From Pseudomonas grandcourensis (GTDB lineage: Bacteria; Pseudomonadota; Gammaproteobacteria; Pseudomonadales; Pseudomonadaceae): a DNA stretch of 64,000 nt. Shown here piece after piece: positions 9,491 to 19,139 of the stretch (position 1 is the stretch's first letter; the number at the start of each line of letters is the position of its first letter). Location of the stretch: NCBI RefSeq assembly GCF_039909015.1, contig NZ_CP150919.1:906501-970500 (forward strand), given 5' to 3'. Made by a program: the position numbers and the translations under genes. The notes under the pieces were generated by a model, which worked only from the letters and a program-made list of their open reading frames with translations, made no database searches and was not told the DNA's origin.

Positions 9491-10267
9491 TTACCAGCCG
9501 AACACTTCGCAGCTGTTGGCGGTGCTGGCAGCCGCCAGTCGTTCCGGGCTGATCGCCATCCATTGCGCCAATGCCGCGCAGATCGCCGGCAGGTGTGCCG
9601 GGCTGTTGCGTTGGCCGGGGAACATGGCTGGGGCCATGTCGGGCGAGTCGGTTTCCAGCACCACCGAATCCAGTGGCAGTTCGCCGAGCACGCGGTGCAT
9701 GCGCAGCGCCTGCGGCCAGGTCGGGGCGCCACCAAGGCCGAGTTTGAAACCGAGCTTGATGTATTCCCGCGCTTCTTCCTGGCTGCCGGCAAAGGCGTGG
9801 ATGATGCCGGCCCGTTTGAGCTTGAAGCGTTTGAGCGTGGCAATCACCGCCGCATGGCTACGCCGCACGTGGATCAGTGCTGGAAGATTGAAGTCAGCCG
9901 CCAGTTGCAGCTGTGCGTCGAACAATGCCTGCTGGCGGTCGCGGTCCAGGGTTTCGATGAAGTAATCCAGGCCGATCTCGCCGACTGCGCACAGTTGCCG
10001 ATGGCCGGCCAGACGGGTCAGCCAGTCAGCGAGTTCGCTCAGGTGTTGCGGGCGATGATCGTCCAGGTACACCGGGTGCAATCCGAACGCGGCGTGCAGG
10101 TCGGGATCACTCTGCACCAGCTCCCAGACCCGCTGCCAATTGGCCTGATAAACCCCCAGCACCACGATCCGCCGCACCCCGAGGGCGCGGCTTTCGGCCA
10201 GCAACGCCTGGCGGTCGGCGTCGAAGTCCGGAAAATCCAGATGGGTGTGGGTGTCGATCAGCTCCAC
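9491..10267 (-). CDS. TatD-family metal-dependent hydrolase (YjjV/YcfH type)
   Basis: A 258-residue TIM-barrel metallohydrolase. The N-terminal DTHTHLDFPDFD carries two metal-binding histidines. GEIGLDYF, HVRRSHA, GIIHAFAGS and ETDSPDM supply the remaining ligands. TatD proteins show 3'-5' exonuclease or DNase activity, but the physiological substrate of this paralogue is uncertain. The start is GTG, three bases after the stop of the Cra gene, so the two are probably cotranscribed. Confidence 0.92.
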   Translation of the reverse strand: MELIDTHTHLDFPDFDADRQALLAESRALGVRRIVVLGVYQANWQRVWELVQSDPDLHAAFGLHPVYLDDHRPQHLSELADWLTRLAGHRQLCAVGEIGLDYFIETLDRDRQQALFDAQLQLAADFNLPALIHVRRSHAAVIATLKRFKLKRAGIIHAFAGSQEEAREYIKLGFKLGLGGAPTWPQALRMHRVLGELPLDSVVLETDSPDMAPAMFPGQRNSPAHLPAICAALAQWMAISPERLAAASTANSCEVFGW

Positions 10268-10270
10268 GGT

Positions 10271-11266
10271 TCAGTCCTGGCGAATACGCTGCTTGAACGT
10301 GCGCGGGATGGCCTGCACGCCGGGCCGGTAATCCGACTGCTCGATGGCTGCCAGGGCCAGCGCAAGGGCCTTGTCGGCGATCAGCTGGTGTTGCTGGGCC
10401 ATGGCGTTGACCGGCAGCGGCAGGAAGTCCAGCAACTGGGTGTCGCCGAACGTGCCGAGGCGTAGCGGGCGGTTTTTCAGCGGGAAGTCGTGCAGCGCAT
10501 CGAACACGCCCTGAAGCAACACGTAGGATGTGGTCACCAGGGCATCGGGTAAATGGCCCAGACGCTGCAGCAACTCTTCCATCAGTTGTTTGCCGCACTC
10601 ACGGCTGAAGGACTCGCCTTCTTCGATCAGCACCTCACCGTTGAACCCGGCGAGCGCCTCTTTGAAGCCGGCGCAACGTTCCTGGCTGATGCTCAGCTCC
10701 GGGCGGGCGCCGATCAGTGCGATCTGTTTAGGCAAGGGATCGAGCAGGCTGCGGGTCAGTTGCAGGCTGGCCTCGCGGTCGTCACTGATCACCGAGCAGA
10801 AATGCTCGGGTTCCATGACCCGGTCGATGGCGATGATCGGAATGCCCTTGGCCTGCAATTGGTGATAGCTGTCGTCGCCGGCCGGCAGGCAGCTGGCAAC
10901 GATCAGTGCGTCGCAACGCCGGGCGCGGAACAGTTGCAGCAGTTGCCGTTCACTGTCCGGTGCATCGTCGGAACTGGCGATCAGCAACTGATAACCCCGG
11001 GCCCGCGCACCTTGCTCCAGCAATTTGGCGATTCGCGCGTAACTGGGGTTTTCCAGATCCGGCAGAATGAACCCCAATGTGCGGGTGTGCCGGCTGCGCA
11101 AACCGGCGGCCTGTGGGTTAGGCGTGAAGCCATGTTGTTCGACGACCGCGCGCACGCGTTCGACGGTAGCGCTGCTGATGCGCTGTTGTTCGGCCTTGCC
11201 ATTGATGACATAGCTGGCGGTGGTGACGGACACACCGGCCAACTGGGCGATATCACTGAGTTTCAA
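10271..11266 (-). CDS. cra: Catabolite repressor/activator Cra (FruR)
   Basis: A 331-residue LacI-family regulator. The helix-turn-helix is at about residues 1-25 (LSDIAQLAGVSVTTASYVING) with the hinge helix near 50-60, followed by a periplasmic-binding-protein-like effector domain. In Pseudomonas putida, Cra (FruR) represses the fruBKA operon and responds to fructose-1-phosphate. The gene is divergent from fruB, with an exact Cra operator between them. The start is TTG, giving the conserved MKLSDIA, with AAGGAA nine bases upstream. Confidence 0.96.
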   Translation of the reverse strand: MKLSDIAQLAGVSVTTASYVINGKAEQQRISSATVERVRAVVEQHGFTPNPQAAGLRSRHTRTLGFILPDLENPSYARIAKLLEQGARARGYQLLIASSDDAPDSERQLLQLFRARRCDALIVASCLPAGDDSYHQLQAKGIPIIAIDRVMEPEHFCSVISDDREASLQLTRSLLDPLPKQIALIGARPELSISQERCAGFKEALAGFNGEVLIEEGESFSRECGKQLMEELLQRLGHLPDALVTTSYVLLQGVFDALHDFPLKNRPLRLGTFGDTQLLDFLPLPVNAMAQQHQLIADKALALALAAIEQSDYRPGVQAIPRTFKQRIRQD

Positions 11267-11411
11267 CCCGCTGTTTCCTTGTTTTTTCGAGATTGCCTCG
11301 ACATTTTCGTCAATCCTAACCGATTAAGGCAGGCGACCATTGTCGCAACGCATCCGACAAGTTGGACTTCAAGGATGGGCCAATATCGAGTAACGTGCCA
11401 ATCGATCTAGA

Positions 11412-11423
11412 TTAAACGTTTCA
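11412..11423 (+). promoter_or_regulatory. Cra (FruR) operator upstream of fruB
   Basis: TTAAACGTTTCA is the palindromic sequence I recall as the Cra target upstream of fruB in P. putida. It lies 146 bases after the divergent cra start and 133 bases before fruB. It probably mediates repression of fruBKA relieved by fructose-1-phosphate. Confidence 0.8.
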
Positions 11424-11556
11424 GCAAGCGTACTTTCTACGTTTTAGGCGCCTTTGGCCGGTTCTGCCGTGAAACCGCCAAAAGCGATGACCAAGCGCCT
11501 AAGCTGACTCATTCAAAACAATACCTGGTGCCCCAAGGCGCCAAAAAGGAGAAAGC

Positions 11557-14418
11557 ATGCTCGAGCTCACTGTAGAGCAGATTTCCATGGGCCAGTCGGC
11601 TGTGGATAAATCCGCAGCGCTGCAATTGCTGGCCCGGCATCTGGTCGCCGACGGCCTGGTTGCCGAGGGGTATCTCGCCGGCTTGCAGGCGCGGGAAGCC
11701 CAGGGCTCGACCTTTCTCGGTCAAGGTATTGCCATCCCCCACGGTACGCCCGAAACCCGCGACCTGGTGTTCACCACCGGTGTGCGCCTGATGCAGTTCC
11801 CCGATGGCGTGGACTGGGGCGATGGTCATATCGTTTACCTGGCGATCGGTATCGCCGCCAAATCCGATGAACACCTGCGCCTGTTACAATTGCTCACCCG
11901 TGCCCTCGGCGAGACCGACCTGGGCCAGGCCCTGCGTCGCGCCGGTTCCGCCGAAGCCTTGCTGAAGTTGCTGCAAGGTGCGCCGCAGGAACTGGCGCTG
12001 GACGCGCAGATGATCGGTCTCGGTGTGGCGGCCGAAGATTTCGAAGAGCTGGTCTGGCGCGGCGCACGTTTGTTGCGGCAGGCCGACTGCGTGAGCAACG
12101 GTTTCTCCGCCGTGCTGCAACAGGTTGAAGCGCTGCCCCTGGGCGATGGCCTGTGGTGGCTGCACAGCGAGCAGACGGTGAAGCGCCCGGGCCTGGCCTT
12201 CGTCACCCCGGACAGACCGCTGCGCTACCTCGGCCAGCCACTCACTGGACTGTTCTGCCTGGCCAGCCTCGGTGAGGCCCATCAAGCCCTGCTCGAACGC
12301 CTGTGCGCGTTGTTGATCGAAGGGCGTGGCCATGAGTTGGGGCGCGCCACCAGCAGCCGCAAAGTCCTCGAAGTGCTCGGTGGTGAAGTGCCCGCCGACT
12401 GGCCCAGCGCGCGAATTGCATTGGCCAACGCCCATGGTTTGCATGCGCGGCCGGCGAAAATCCTCGCGCAACTGGCAAAGAGTTTTGAAGGTGACATCCG
12501 CGTACGCATCGTCGATGGCCACGACAGCGCCGTGTCGGTAAAGAGCTTGAGCAAGTTGCTCAGCCTCGGCGCCCGTCGGGGGCAGGTGCTGGAAATCATC
12601 GCCGAACCGGGCATCGCGGCGGATGCGTTGCCGGCCTTGTTGGCGGCCATCGAAGAAGGCCTCGGTGAGGAAGTCGAACCGCTGCCACCGGTAAGCCAGG
12701 TGCGCGAAGTCGTTGCCGATATGGCCGAAGTGGTCCTCGCCCCGGTGTCAGGCAGCATGGTTCAGGCGATTGCCGCCGCTCCGGGGATCGCTATCGGCCC
12801 GGCGCATATTCAAGTGCTGCAAACCATCGAATACCCGTTGCGCGGCGAGTCCGCCGGCATCGAGCGTGAGCGTCTCCAGCACGCCCTGGCGCAGGTACGC
12901 CGTGACATCCAGGGCCTGATCGAGCGCAGCAAGAGCAAAGCCATCCGCGAAATCTTCATCACCCACCAAGAGATGCTCGACGATCCGGAACTGACCGATG
13001 AGGTCGATACGCGCCTCAAGCAGGGCGAAAGCGCCGAGGCGGCGTGGATGGCCGTGATTGAAGCGGCGGCCCGGCAACAGGAAGCGTTGCAAGATGCCTT
13101 GCTCGCCGAGCGCGCGGCCGACTTGCGCGACATCGGGCGTCGGGTGTTGATGCAGCTCAGCGGCATCGAAACCCCGGGCGAACCGGATCAACCGTACATT
13201 CTGGTGATGGACGAGGTCGGCCCGTCCGACGTCGCGCGTCTCGACCCCGCTCGCGTGGCCGGGATTCTCACCGCCCGGGGTGGCGCTACGGCGCACAGTG
13301 CGATTGTCGCCCGGGCCCTGGGCATTCCGGCACTGGTCGGCGCCGGCCCCGGCGTATTGCTGCTGGCACCGGGTACGCCGTTGCTGCTCGATGGCCAACG
13401 TGGTCGCCTGCATGTGGACGCTGACGCGGCGACCTTGCAACGCGCCACGGCCGAACGCGATACCCGCGAGCAACGCTTGAAGGCGGCTGCGGAACGGCGC
13501 CATCAACCGGCGTTGACCACCGATGGCCATGCCGTCGAAGTGTTCGCCAACATTGGTGAAAGCGCTGGCGTGACCGGCGCGGTGGAGCAGGGCGCCGAAG
13601 GCATTGGCCTGTTGCGCACCGAACTGATTTTCATGGCCCACTCGCAAGCGCCCGACGAGGCGACCCAGGAAGCCGAGTACCGCCGGGTCCTCGACGGTCT
13701 GGCCGGGCGACCGTTGGTGGTGCGTACCCTCGATGTCGGTGGCGACAAACCGCTGCCGTACTGGCCGATTGCGAAGGAAGAAAACCCCTTCCTCGGCGTG
13801 CGCGGCATTCGCCTGACTTTGCAGCGCCCGCAGATCATGGAAGCGCAACTGCGCGCCTTGCTGCGGGCTGCCGACAACCGGCCGCTGCGGATCATGTTCC
13901 CGATGGTGGGTAGCGTCGACGAGTGGCGCCAGGCCCGTGACATGACCGAACGCCTGCGCCGGGAAATCCCGGTCGCCGACCTGCAGCTGGGGATCATGAT
14001 CGAAGTGCCGTCGGCGGCATTGCTGGCGCCGGTGCTGGCCCAGGAGGTCGATTTTTTCAGCGTCGGGACCAACGACCTGACCCAATACACCCTGGCCATC
14101 GACCGTGGCCATCCAACGCTGTCGGCCCAGGCCGATGGCTTGCATCCGGCGGTGCTGCAATTGATCGACATCACCGTGCGCGCGGCCCATGCTCAGGGCA
14201 AATGGGTCGGTGTGTGCGGCGAGCTGGCGGCCGACCCGCTGGCGGTGCCGGTGCTGGTCGGCCTCGGGGTGGATGAACTCAGCGTCGGGGCGCGCAGCAT
14301 TGCCGAAGTCAAGGCGCGGATTCGCGAACTGGGCTTCACTCAGACTCAAACCCTTGCCCGCCAGGCCCTGGCCGTGGGCAGCGCCAATGAAGTGCGTGCA
14401 TTAGTGGAGGCCCTGTAA
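11557..14418 (+). CDS. fruB: Fructose phosphotransferase FruB: EIIA-HPr-Enzyme I fusion
   Basis: A soluble 953-residue phosphorelay protein carrying phosphate from PEP to the membrane EIIBC. The EIIA domain is at about 1-145 (His62 in IAIPHGTPE). The HPr-like domain is at about 285-370 (His296 in HGLHARPA). Enzyme I is at about 400-953 (His580 in GGATAHSAIVARA). The PEP-binding barrel carries LLRTELIFM, GVRGIRLTL, MIEVPSA and FSVGTNDLTQYTLA. The ATG has AAAAAGGAG upstream. It overlaps fruK by one base (TAATG). Confidence 0.97.
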   Translation: MLELTVEQISMGQSAVDKSAALQLLARHLVADGLVAEGYLAGLQAREAQGSTFLGQGIAIPHGTPETRDLVFTTGVRLMQFPDGVDWGDGHIVYLAIGIAAKSDEHLRLLQLLTRALGETDLGQALRRAGSAEALLKLLQGAPQELALDAQMIGLGVAAEDFEELVWRGARLLRQADCVSNGFSAVLQQVEALPLGDGLWWLHSEQTVKRPGLAFVTPDRPLRYLGQPLTGLFCLASLGEAHQALLERLCALLIEGRGHELGRATSSRKVLEVLGGEVPADWPSARIALANAHGLHARPAKILAQLAKSFEGDIRVRIVDGHDSAVSVKSLSKLLSLGARRGQVLEIIAEPGIAADALPALLAAIEEGLGEEVEPLPPVSQVREVVADMAEVVLAPVSGSMVQAIAAAPGIAIGPAHIQVLQTIEYPLRGESAGIERERLQHALAQVRRDIQGLIERSKSKAIREIFITHQEMLDDPELTDEVDTRLKQGESAEAAWMAVIEAAARQQEALQDALLAERAADLRDIGRRVLMQLSGIETPGEPDQPYILVMDEVGPSDVARLDPARVAGILTARGGATAHSAIVARALGIPALVGAGPGVLLLAPGTPLLLDGQRGRLHVDADAATLQRATAERDTREQRLKAAAERRHQPALTTDGHAVEVFANIGESAGVTGAVEQGAEGIGLLRTELIFMAHSQAPDEATQEAEYRRVLDGLAGRPLVVRTLDVGGDKPLPYWPIAKEENPFLGVRGIRLTLQRPQIMEAQLRALLRAADNRPLRIMFPMVGSVDEWRQARDMTERLRREIPVADLQLGIMIEVPSAALLAPVLAQEVDFFSVGTNDLTQYTLAIDRGHPTLSAQADGLHPAVLQLIDITVRAAHAQGKWVGVCGELAADPLAVPVLVGLGVDELSVGARSIAEVKARIRELGFTQTQTLARQALAVGSANEVRALVEAL

Positions 14419-15359
14419 TGGCCCGGATTCTTACCCTGACCCTCAACCCGGCGCTGGACCTGACCGTCCAGTTGCCGCGCCTTGAAGCCGGCCAGGTCAA
14501 CCGCAGCGATGTGATGCACACCCACGCCGCCGGCAAAGGCGTGAACGTGGCGCAAGTGCTGGCGGACCTCGGGCATCAATTGACCGTCAGTGGCTTTCTT
14601 GGCGAAGACAACCTGCAAGCGTTCGAAACGCTGTTCGCCAAACGCGGATTTGTCGACGCTTTCATCCGCGTTCCGGGCGAGACCCGCAGCAATATCAAAC
14701 TGGCGGAAAGCGACGGACGCATCACCGACATCAACGGGCCGGGACCGCAGGTCAGCGTAGCGGCGCAGCAGGCCTTGATCGATCGACTGGAGCAGATTGC
14801 CCCGGGACACGATGCGGTGGTTGTCGCCGGAAGCTTGCCGTTGGGTGTCAGCGCGCAATGGTTGCAGGCGTTGATCTTGCGCTTGAAAAAACTGGGCTTG
14901 AACGTCGCGCTCGACACCAGCGGCGAGGCGTTGCGTGCGGCGCTCAAAGCAGGACCCTGGCTCATCAAGCCCAACACTGAAGAACTGGCCGAGGTGCTGG
15001 ACTGCGAGGTCGTCTCGGTCAGTGCCCAGGCCTTGGCGGCGGAGCGCTTGCACGCCCAAGGCATCGAGCATGTGGTGATTTCCCATGGTGCCGAGGGTGT
15101 GAACTGGTTCAGCGTCGGCTCGGCACTGCATGCCACGCCACCCAGGGTCAGCGTCGCCAGCACCGTGGGCGCGGGTGATTCGTTGTTGGCGGGGATGCTT
15201 CACGGTTTGCTCAGTGCCGATACGCCGGAGCAGACCTTGCGCACCGCTACGGCGATTGCCGCGATGGCGGTGACCCAGATCGGATTTGGCATTGGCGATG
15301 CTGCGCAACTGGCGCAGCTCGAACAGGGTGTGCGCGTGCGTCCCCTGACAGAACAATAA
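14418..15359 (+). CDS. fruK: 1-phosphofructokinase
   Basis: Phosphorylates fructose-1-phosphate to fructose-1,6-bisphosphate with ATP. It has 313 residues of the PfkB/ribokinase fold. The N-terminal TLNPALDLTVQL is typical of the 1-PFK/tagatose kinase branch, AAGKGVNVA is the substrate loop, and VGAGDSLLAGML carries the anion-hole glycines and catalytic Asp. It lies between fruB and fruA and overlaps the fruB stop, so it is coupled in translation. Confidence 0.97.
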   Translation: MARILTLTLNPALDLTVQLPRLEAGQVNRSDVMHTHAAGKGVNVAQVLADLGHQLTVSGFLGEDNLQAFETLFAKRGFVDAFIRVPGETRSNIKLAESDGRITDINGPGPQVSVAAQQALIDRLEQIAPGHDAVVVAGSLPLGVSAQWLQALILRLKKLGLNVALDTSGEALRAALKAGPWLIKPNTEELAEVLDCEVVSVSAQALAAERLHAQGIEHVVISHGAEGVNWFSVGSALHATPPRVSVASTVGAGDSLLAGMLHGLLSADTPEQTLRTATAIAAMAVTQIGFGIGDAAQLAQLEQGVRVRPLTEQ

Positions 15360-15370
15360 GAGGGTTTGTC

Positions 15371-17110
15371 ATGAAGTTAGCCATCGTTACGGCCTGCCCG
15401 AACGGCATGGTCACCAGTGTGCTGTGTGCCCGGCTGCTCGATGCCGCGGCCCAGCGCCAGGGCTGGAGCACCAGTGTCGAAGTCACCGATGCCGCGCATC
15501 CCGAAAAGCAACTGTCGGCGGCCACCCTCGACGCGGCCGAGTGGGTGCTGCTGGTGACCAGCGCGCCGGTGGACATGTCGCGGTTTGTCGGCAAGCGGGT
15601 ATTCCAGAGCACTCCGGCCCAGGCCCTGCAGGACGTGGAAGCGGTGCTGCGGCGAGGAGCGCAGGAGGCACAGGTCTACGTCGCAACCGAAGCCGTCGTC
15701 GAACCTGTGGCAGTTGTCCAGAACACGCCGCGACTGGTGGCCGTCACCGCGTGCCCGACGGGTGTCGCTCACACGTTCATGGCTGCCGAGGCCTTGCAGC
15801 AAGCGGCCAAACGCCTGGGCTATGACCTGCAGGTGGAAACCCAAGGCTCGGTCGGTGCGCGCAATCCCTTGAGCGCTCAAGTGATTGCCGAGGCCGATGT
15901 GGTGCTGCTGGCGGCCGATATCGAGGTCGCCACCGAGCGTTTCGCCGGCAAGAAAATCTATCGCTGTGGCACCGGCATTGCCCTCAAGCAAGCCGAGGCG
16001 ACCTTGAAAAAAGCCTTGGCCGAAGGTCAGCAGGAAAGTGCCTCGAGTACTGCAAAAACAACGACCAAACAGGAGAAGACGGGCGTCTATAAACATCTGC
16101 TGACCGGTGTGTCGTTCATGTTGCCGATGGTGGTGGCCGGCGGCTTGATGATCGCCTTGTCGTTTGTGTTCGGCATCACCGCGTTCAAGGAAGAGGGCAC
16201 GCTGGCGGCAGCGTTGATGCAGATCGGCGGCGACACTGCGTTCAAGCTGATGGTGCCTCTGTTGGCGGGTTACATCGCCTATTCCATTGCGGACCGTCCG
16301 GGCCTCGCGCCGGGGATGATCGGCGGACTGCTGGCGAGCACCCTGGGCGCCGGTTTCATCGGCGGGATCATCGCCGGTTTTCTGGCCGGTTACGCGGCCA
16401 GGGCGATCAATAAATATGCGCGTTTGCCGCAGAGCCTTGAGGCACTCAAGCCGATCCTGATCATCCCGCTGCTGGCGAGTCTGTTCACCGGTCTGGTGAT
16501 GATCTACGTGGTGGGCAAACCGGTGGCCGGGATGCTTTCCGGGCTTACGCATTTCCTCGACAGCATGGGTACCACCAACGCGATTCTGCTGGGGGTGTTG
16601 CTGGGCGGCATGATGTGCGTCGACCTCGGCGGGCCGATCAACAAGGCAGCCTATGCGTTCTCGGTGGGCTTGCTGGCGTCGCAGAGCTATGCGCCGATGG
16701 CGGCGACCATGGCGGCCGGCATGGTGCCGCCTATTGGCCTGGGCATCGCCACGTTCATCGCGCGGCGCAAGTTCGCCCAGACCGAGCGCGAGGCCGGTAA
16801 AGCGGCGCTGGTTCTGGGGCTGTGCTTCATCTCCGAGGGGGCGATTCCGTTTGCGGCGAAAGACCCGTTGCGGGTGATTCCTGCGAGCATCGCCGGCGGT
16901 GCGCTGACCGGTGCGCTGTCGATGTATTTCGGCTGCAAACTGATGGCGCCCCACGGTGGGTTGTTCGTGTTGGCGATCCCGAATGCGATCAACCATGCGC
17001 TGCTTTATTTGTTGGCGATTGTGGCGGGGAGCTTGTTGACGGCGGTGGTGTATGCGCTGGTGAAGCGGTCAGAGACGGTGGAGTTGGCGCTCGAGCCGGC
17101 CAAGGCGTAG
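15371..17110 (+). CDS. fruA: Fructose phosphotransferase EIIBC component FruA
   Basis: The membrane permease that imports fructose while phosphorylating it at C1. It has 579 residues with a B'-B-C layout: a first EIIB-like domain (about 1-100, Cys9 in VTACPNG), a second EIIB (about 115-215, Cys128 in VTACPTGVAHTFMAAEAL), a short linker, and the EIIC domain from about 235. EIIC has eight or more membrane segments and conserved LTGVSFMLPMVVAGGL and GGPINKAAYAF. It is the last gene of fruBKA and is followed by a REP pair that could stabilise or terminate the transcript. Confidence 0.96.
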   Translation: MKLAIVTACPNGMVTSVLCARLLDAAAQRQGWSTSVEVTDAAHPEKQLSAATLDAAEWVLLVTSAPVDMSRFVGKRVFQSTPAQALQDVEAVLRRGAQEAQVYVATEAVVEPVAVVQNTPRLVAVTACPTGVAHTFMAAEALQQAAKRLGYDLQVETQGSVGARNPLSAQVIAEADVVLLAADIEVATERFAGKKIYRCGTGIALKQAEATLKKALAEGQQESASSTAKTTTKQEKTGVYKHLLTGVSFMLPMVVAGGLMIALSFVFGITAFKEEGTLAAALMQIGGDTAFKLMVPLLAGYIAYSIADRPGLAPGMIGGLLASTLGAGFIGGIIAGFLAGYAARAINKYARLPQSLEALKPILIIPLLASLFTGLVMIYVVGKPVAGMLSGLTHFLDSMGTTNAILLGVLLGGMMCVDLGGPINKAAYAFSVGLLASQSYAPMAATMAAGMVPPIGLGIATFIARRKFAQTEREAGKAALVLGLCFISEGAIPFAAKDPLRVIPASIAGGALTGALSMYFGCKLMAPHGGLFVLAIPNAINHALLYLLAIVAGSLLTAVVYALVKRSETVELALEPAKA

Positions 17111-17113
17111 CTC

Positions 17114-17192
17114 AAAAGATCGCAGCCTTCGGCAGCTCCTACACTGGCAGATTGTGAACACCTGTAGGAGCTGCCGCAGGCTGCGATCTTTT
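17114..17192. repeat. REP pair (GCAGCCT..GGCAGCTCCTACA family)
   Basis: Two inverted copies starting AAAAGATCGCAGCC and ending GGCTGCGATCTTTT, joined by about 19 bases. They would form a stem of about 30 bases ending in T residues, so it may also stop transcription from fruA. The same family recurs at 61619-61695. Confidence 0.85.
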
Positions 17193-17252
17193 CTCTGTCA
17201 CCTCTACTTCATCCAGCCATGCTTTAGTTTTTCCTTTTTCAAGGAGAACCCC

Positions 17253-18791
17253 ATGAGCGATTTCAACCTCGGGCGCCGTCGTGTCATGCAAGCGGTTGGC
17301 GCCGGGCTGTTGTTGCCGGGGCTGGCGCCGGCGGTGATCGCTTCGGTCAAGGATCGGCCGCAACTCACTGACGGCGTGCAGTCCGGCGATCTGCTGGGCG
17401 ACCGGGCGATCATCTGGAGCCGCTGCGACCGCCCCGCGCGGATGGTGGTGGAGTGGGACACCCGCAGTCTGTTTCCCAACCCCCGGCGATTCGTCTCGTC
17501 CCTGGCCGATGCGCGCACCGATTTCACTGCCCGGGTCGAACTCACCGGGTTGCCCGCCGACCAGGCGATTTTCTATCGTGTGCAGTTTGAAGACGCCCAG
17601 AGCGGCGTTGCCAGCGAGCCCTGGTTCGGTCACTTGCGCAGCGTGCCGCAGACCCGTCGCGATATCCGTTTTGTCTGGAGCGGCGACACCGTCGGCCAGG
17701 GCTTCGGCATCAACCCGGACATTGGCGGCATGCGCATCTACGAAGCAATGCGCCTGCGTCTGCCAGACTTTTTTATCCACAGCGGCGACACCATTTACGC
17801 CGACGGCCCGATCCCGGCGCAGATCACCACGGAAGGCGGCCGGGTGTGGCGCAACATCACCACCGAGGCCAAGAGCAAAGTCGCCGAGACCCTCGATGAG
17901 TATCGCGGCAACTATCGCTACAACCTGATGGACGAAAACATCCGTCGCTTCAACGCCGAGGTCCCGCAGATCTGGCAGTGGGACGACCACGAAGTGGTGA
18001 ACAACTGGTCGCCGGGCAAGCAGCTGGATGCGCGTTATCAGGACAAAGATATCCACAGCCTGGTGGGCCGCGCACGCCAGGCCTGGCTCGAATACGCGCC
18101 GATGCGTTTGCAGAGCGGTGATGGCGGCGGGCGGATCTATCGCAAGCTCGGTTACGGGCCGCTGCTCGATGTATTTGTACTCGACATGCGCAGCTATCGC
18201 GGGGCCAACGATGACAATCTGGGCGCTGCAAAACCCTTCCTCGGTCGTGAGCAACTGGACTGGCTCAAGCGCGAAATGCAGGCCTCCAACGCGCAATGGA
18301 AAGTCATCGCCGCCGACATGCCCATTGGCCTCGGCGTGCCCGACGGTGAAGTCAGTCCGGGTGTCGTGCGTTGGGAAGCGGTGGCCAACGGTGACCCCGG
18401 CCCGGCCCAGGGGCGTGAACTGGAGATCGCCGAGTTGCTCGGTTTCCTGCGGGCGCAGCAGGTACGCAATTTCCTGTTCCTGACCGCGGATGTGCATTAC
18501 TGCGCGGCCCATCATTACCACCCGGATCGGGCGGCGTTCCAGGATTTCGAACCGTTCTGGGAGTTCGTCGCCGGGCCGCTGAATGCCGGTAGCTTCGGGC
18601 CTAATCCGCTGGATAAAACCTTCGGCCCTGAAGTGGTGTTCGAGAAGGCGCCGCCTGCGCAGAACGTCTCGCCGTTTGCCGGGTTTCAGTTCTTTGGCGA
18701 GGTGAATATCGATGGGCAGAGCGGGGAGTTGAGCGTGGTGTTGCGGGATCTGGATGGCGTGGCTGTGTTCGAGCAAAAACTGTCACCGTGA
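17253..18791 (+). CDS. phoD: PhoD-like alkaline phosphatase, Tat-exported
   Basis: 512 residues. The twin-arginine signal GRRRVMQAVGAGLLLPG at about residues 7-23 predicts export of a folded, metal-loaded enzyme. A PhoD N-terminal beta domain (about 35-125) is followed by the metallophosphatase domain with WSGDT, IHSGDTIYAD, WDDHEVVNNW, LDMRSYR and TADVHYCAAHH, which supply the Fe/Ca ligands. The family releases phosphate from phosphomono- and diesters. The ATG at 17253 has CAAGGAGA upstream. No Pho box was recognised in the short upstream gap. Confidence 0.92.
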   Translation: MSDFNLGRRRVMQAVGAGLLLPGLAPAVIASVKDRPQLTDGVQSGDLLGDRAIIWSRCDRPARMVVEWDTRSLFPNPRRFVSSLADARTDFTARVELTGLPADQAIFYRVQFEDAQSGVASEPWFGHLRSVPQTRRDIRFVWSGDTVGQGFGINPDIGGMRIYEAMRLRLPDFFIHSGDTIYADGPIPAQITTEGGRVWRNITTEAKSKVAETLDEYRGNYRYNLMDENIRRFNAEVPQIWQWDDHEVVNNWSPGKQLDARYQDKDIHSLVGRARQAWLEYAPMRLQSGDGGGRIYRKLGYGPLLDVFVLDMRSYRGANDDNLGAAKPFLGREQLDWLKREMQASNAQWKVIAADMPIGLGVPDGEVSPGVVRWEAVANGDPGPAQGRELEIAELLGFLRAQQVRNFLFLTADVHYCAAHHYHPDRAAFQDFEPFWEFVAGPLNAGSFGPNPLDKTFGPEVVFEKAPPAQNVSPFAGFQFFGEVNIDGQSGELSVVLRDLDGVAVFEQKLSP

Positions 18792-19139
18792 GACTCGGTA
18801 GTTGTTCGCTGTATGGGAAATGATTTTTGCACAAGAAGCTGATACTGGAAGTTGCTGAGTTTTATTTGTAGTTGCTGTCAGGTTTTGGAGTTTTGGAGTT
18901 CTGGGGTTGGTGTGTAGAAGTGGGTTGAAGTTTTCAGTGGTTCTCGTTGGTCGATGAGTTTGATGATTTTTTTTGCTGAAGTTTTATTCTGGTTTTCTAG
19001 CTATTACATTTTCATATATTTAATCGCTTGATCGATATTGGAGGGGTGCTTACTTTCTTTTCTGAACTTTATGACGAATAAGCAGGTTATGAAAGTTAAA
19101 TGGTCTGGTTAAGAGTCGAACTTTTAGAGAGGAATCGCT
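18792..19139. other. AT-rich gene-free stretch before the toxin locus
   Basis: 348 bases, T-rich on the plus strand, with short near-repeats of TTTTGGAG around 18893. There is a visible fall in G+C compared with phoD. I see no gene. A promoter for the toxin must lie here, but no hexamer pair stands out. The sequence AGAGAGGAATCGCT directly before 19140 is a good ribosome-binding site. Confidence 0.6.

Noticed and set aside
12748..14349. 533-codon minus-strand frame inside fruB
   Set aside because: Antisense shadow of the Enzyme I domain; no start signal or recognisable motif.
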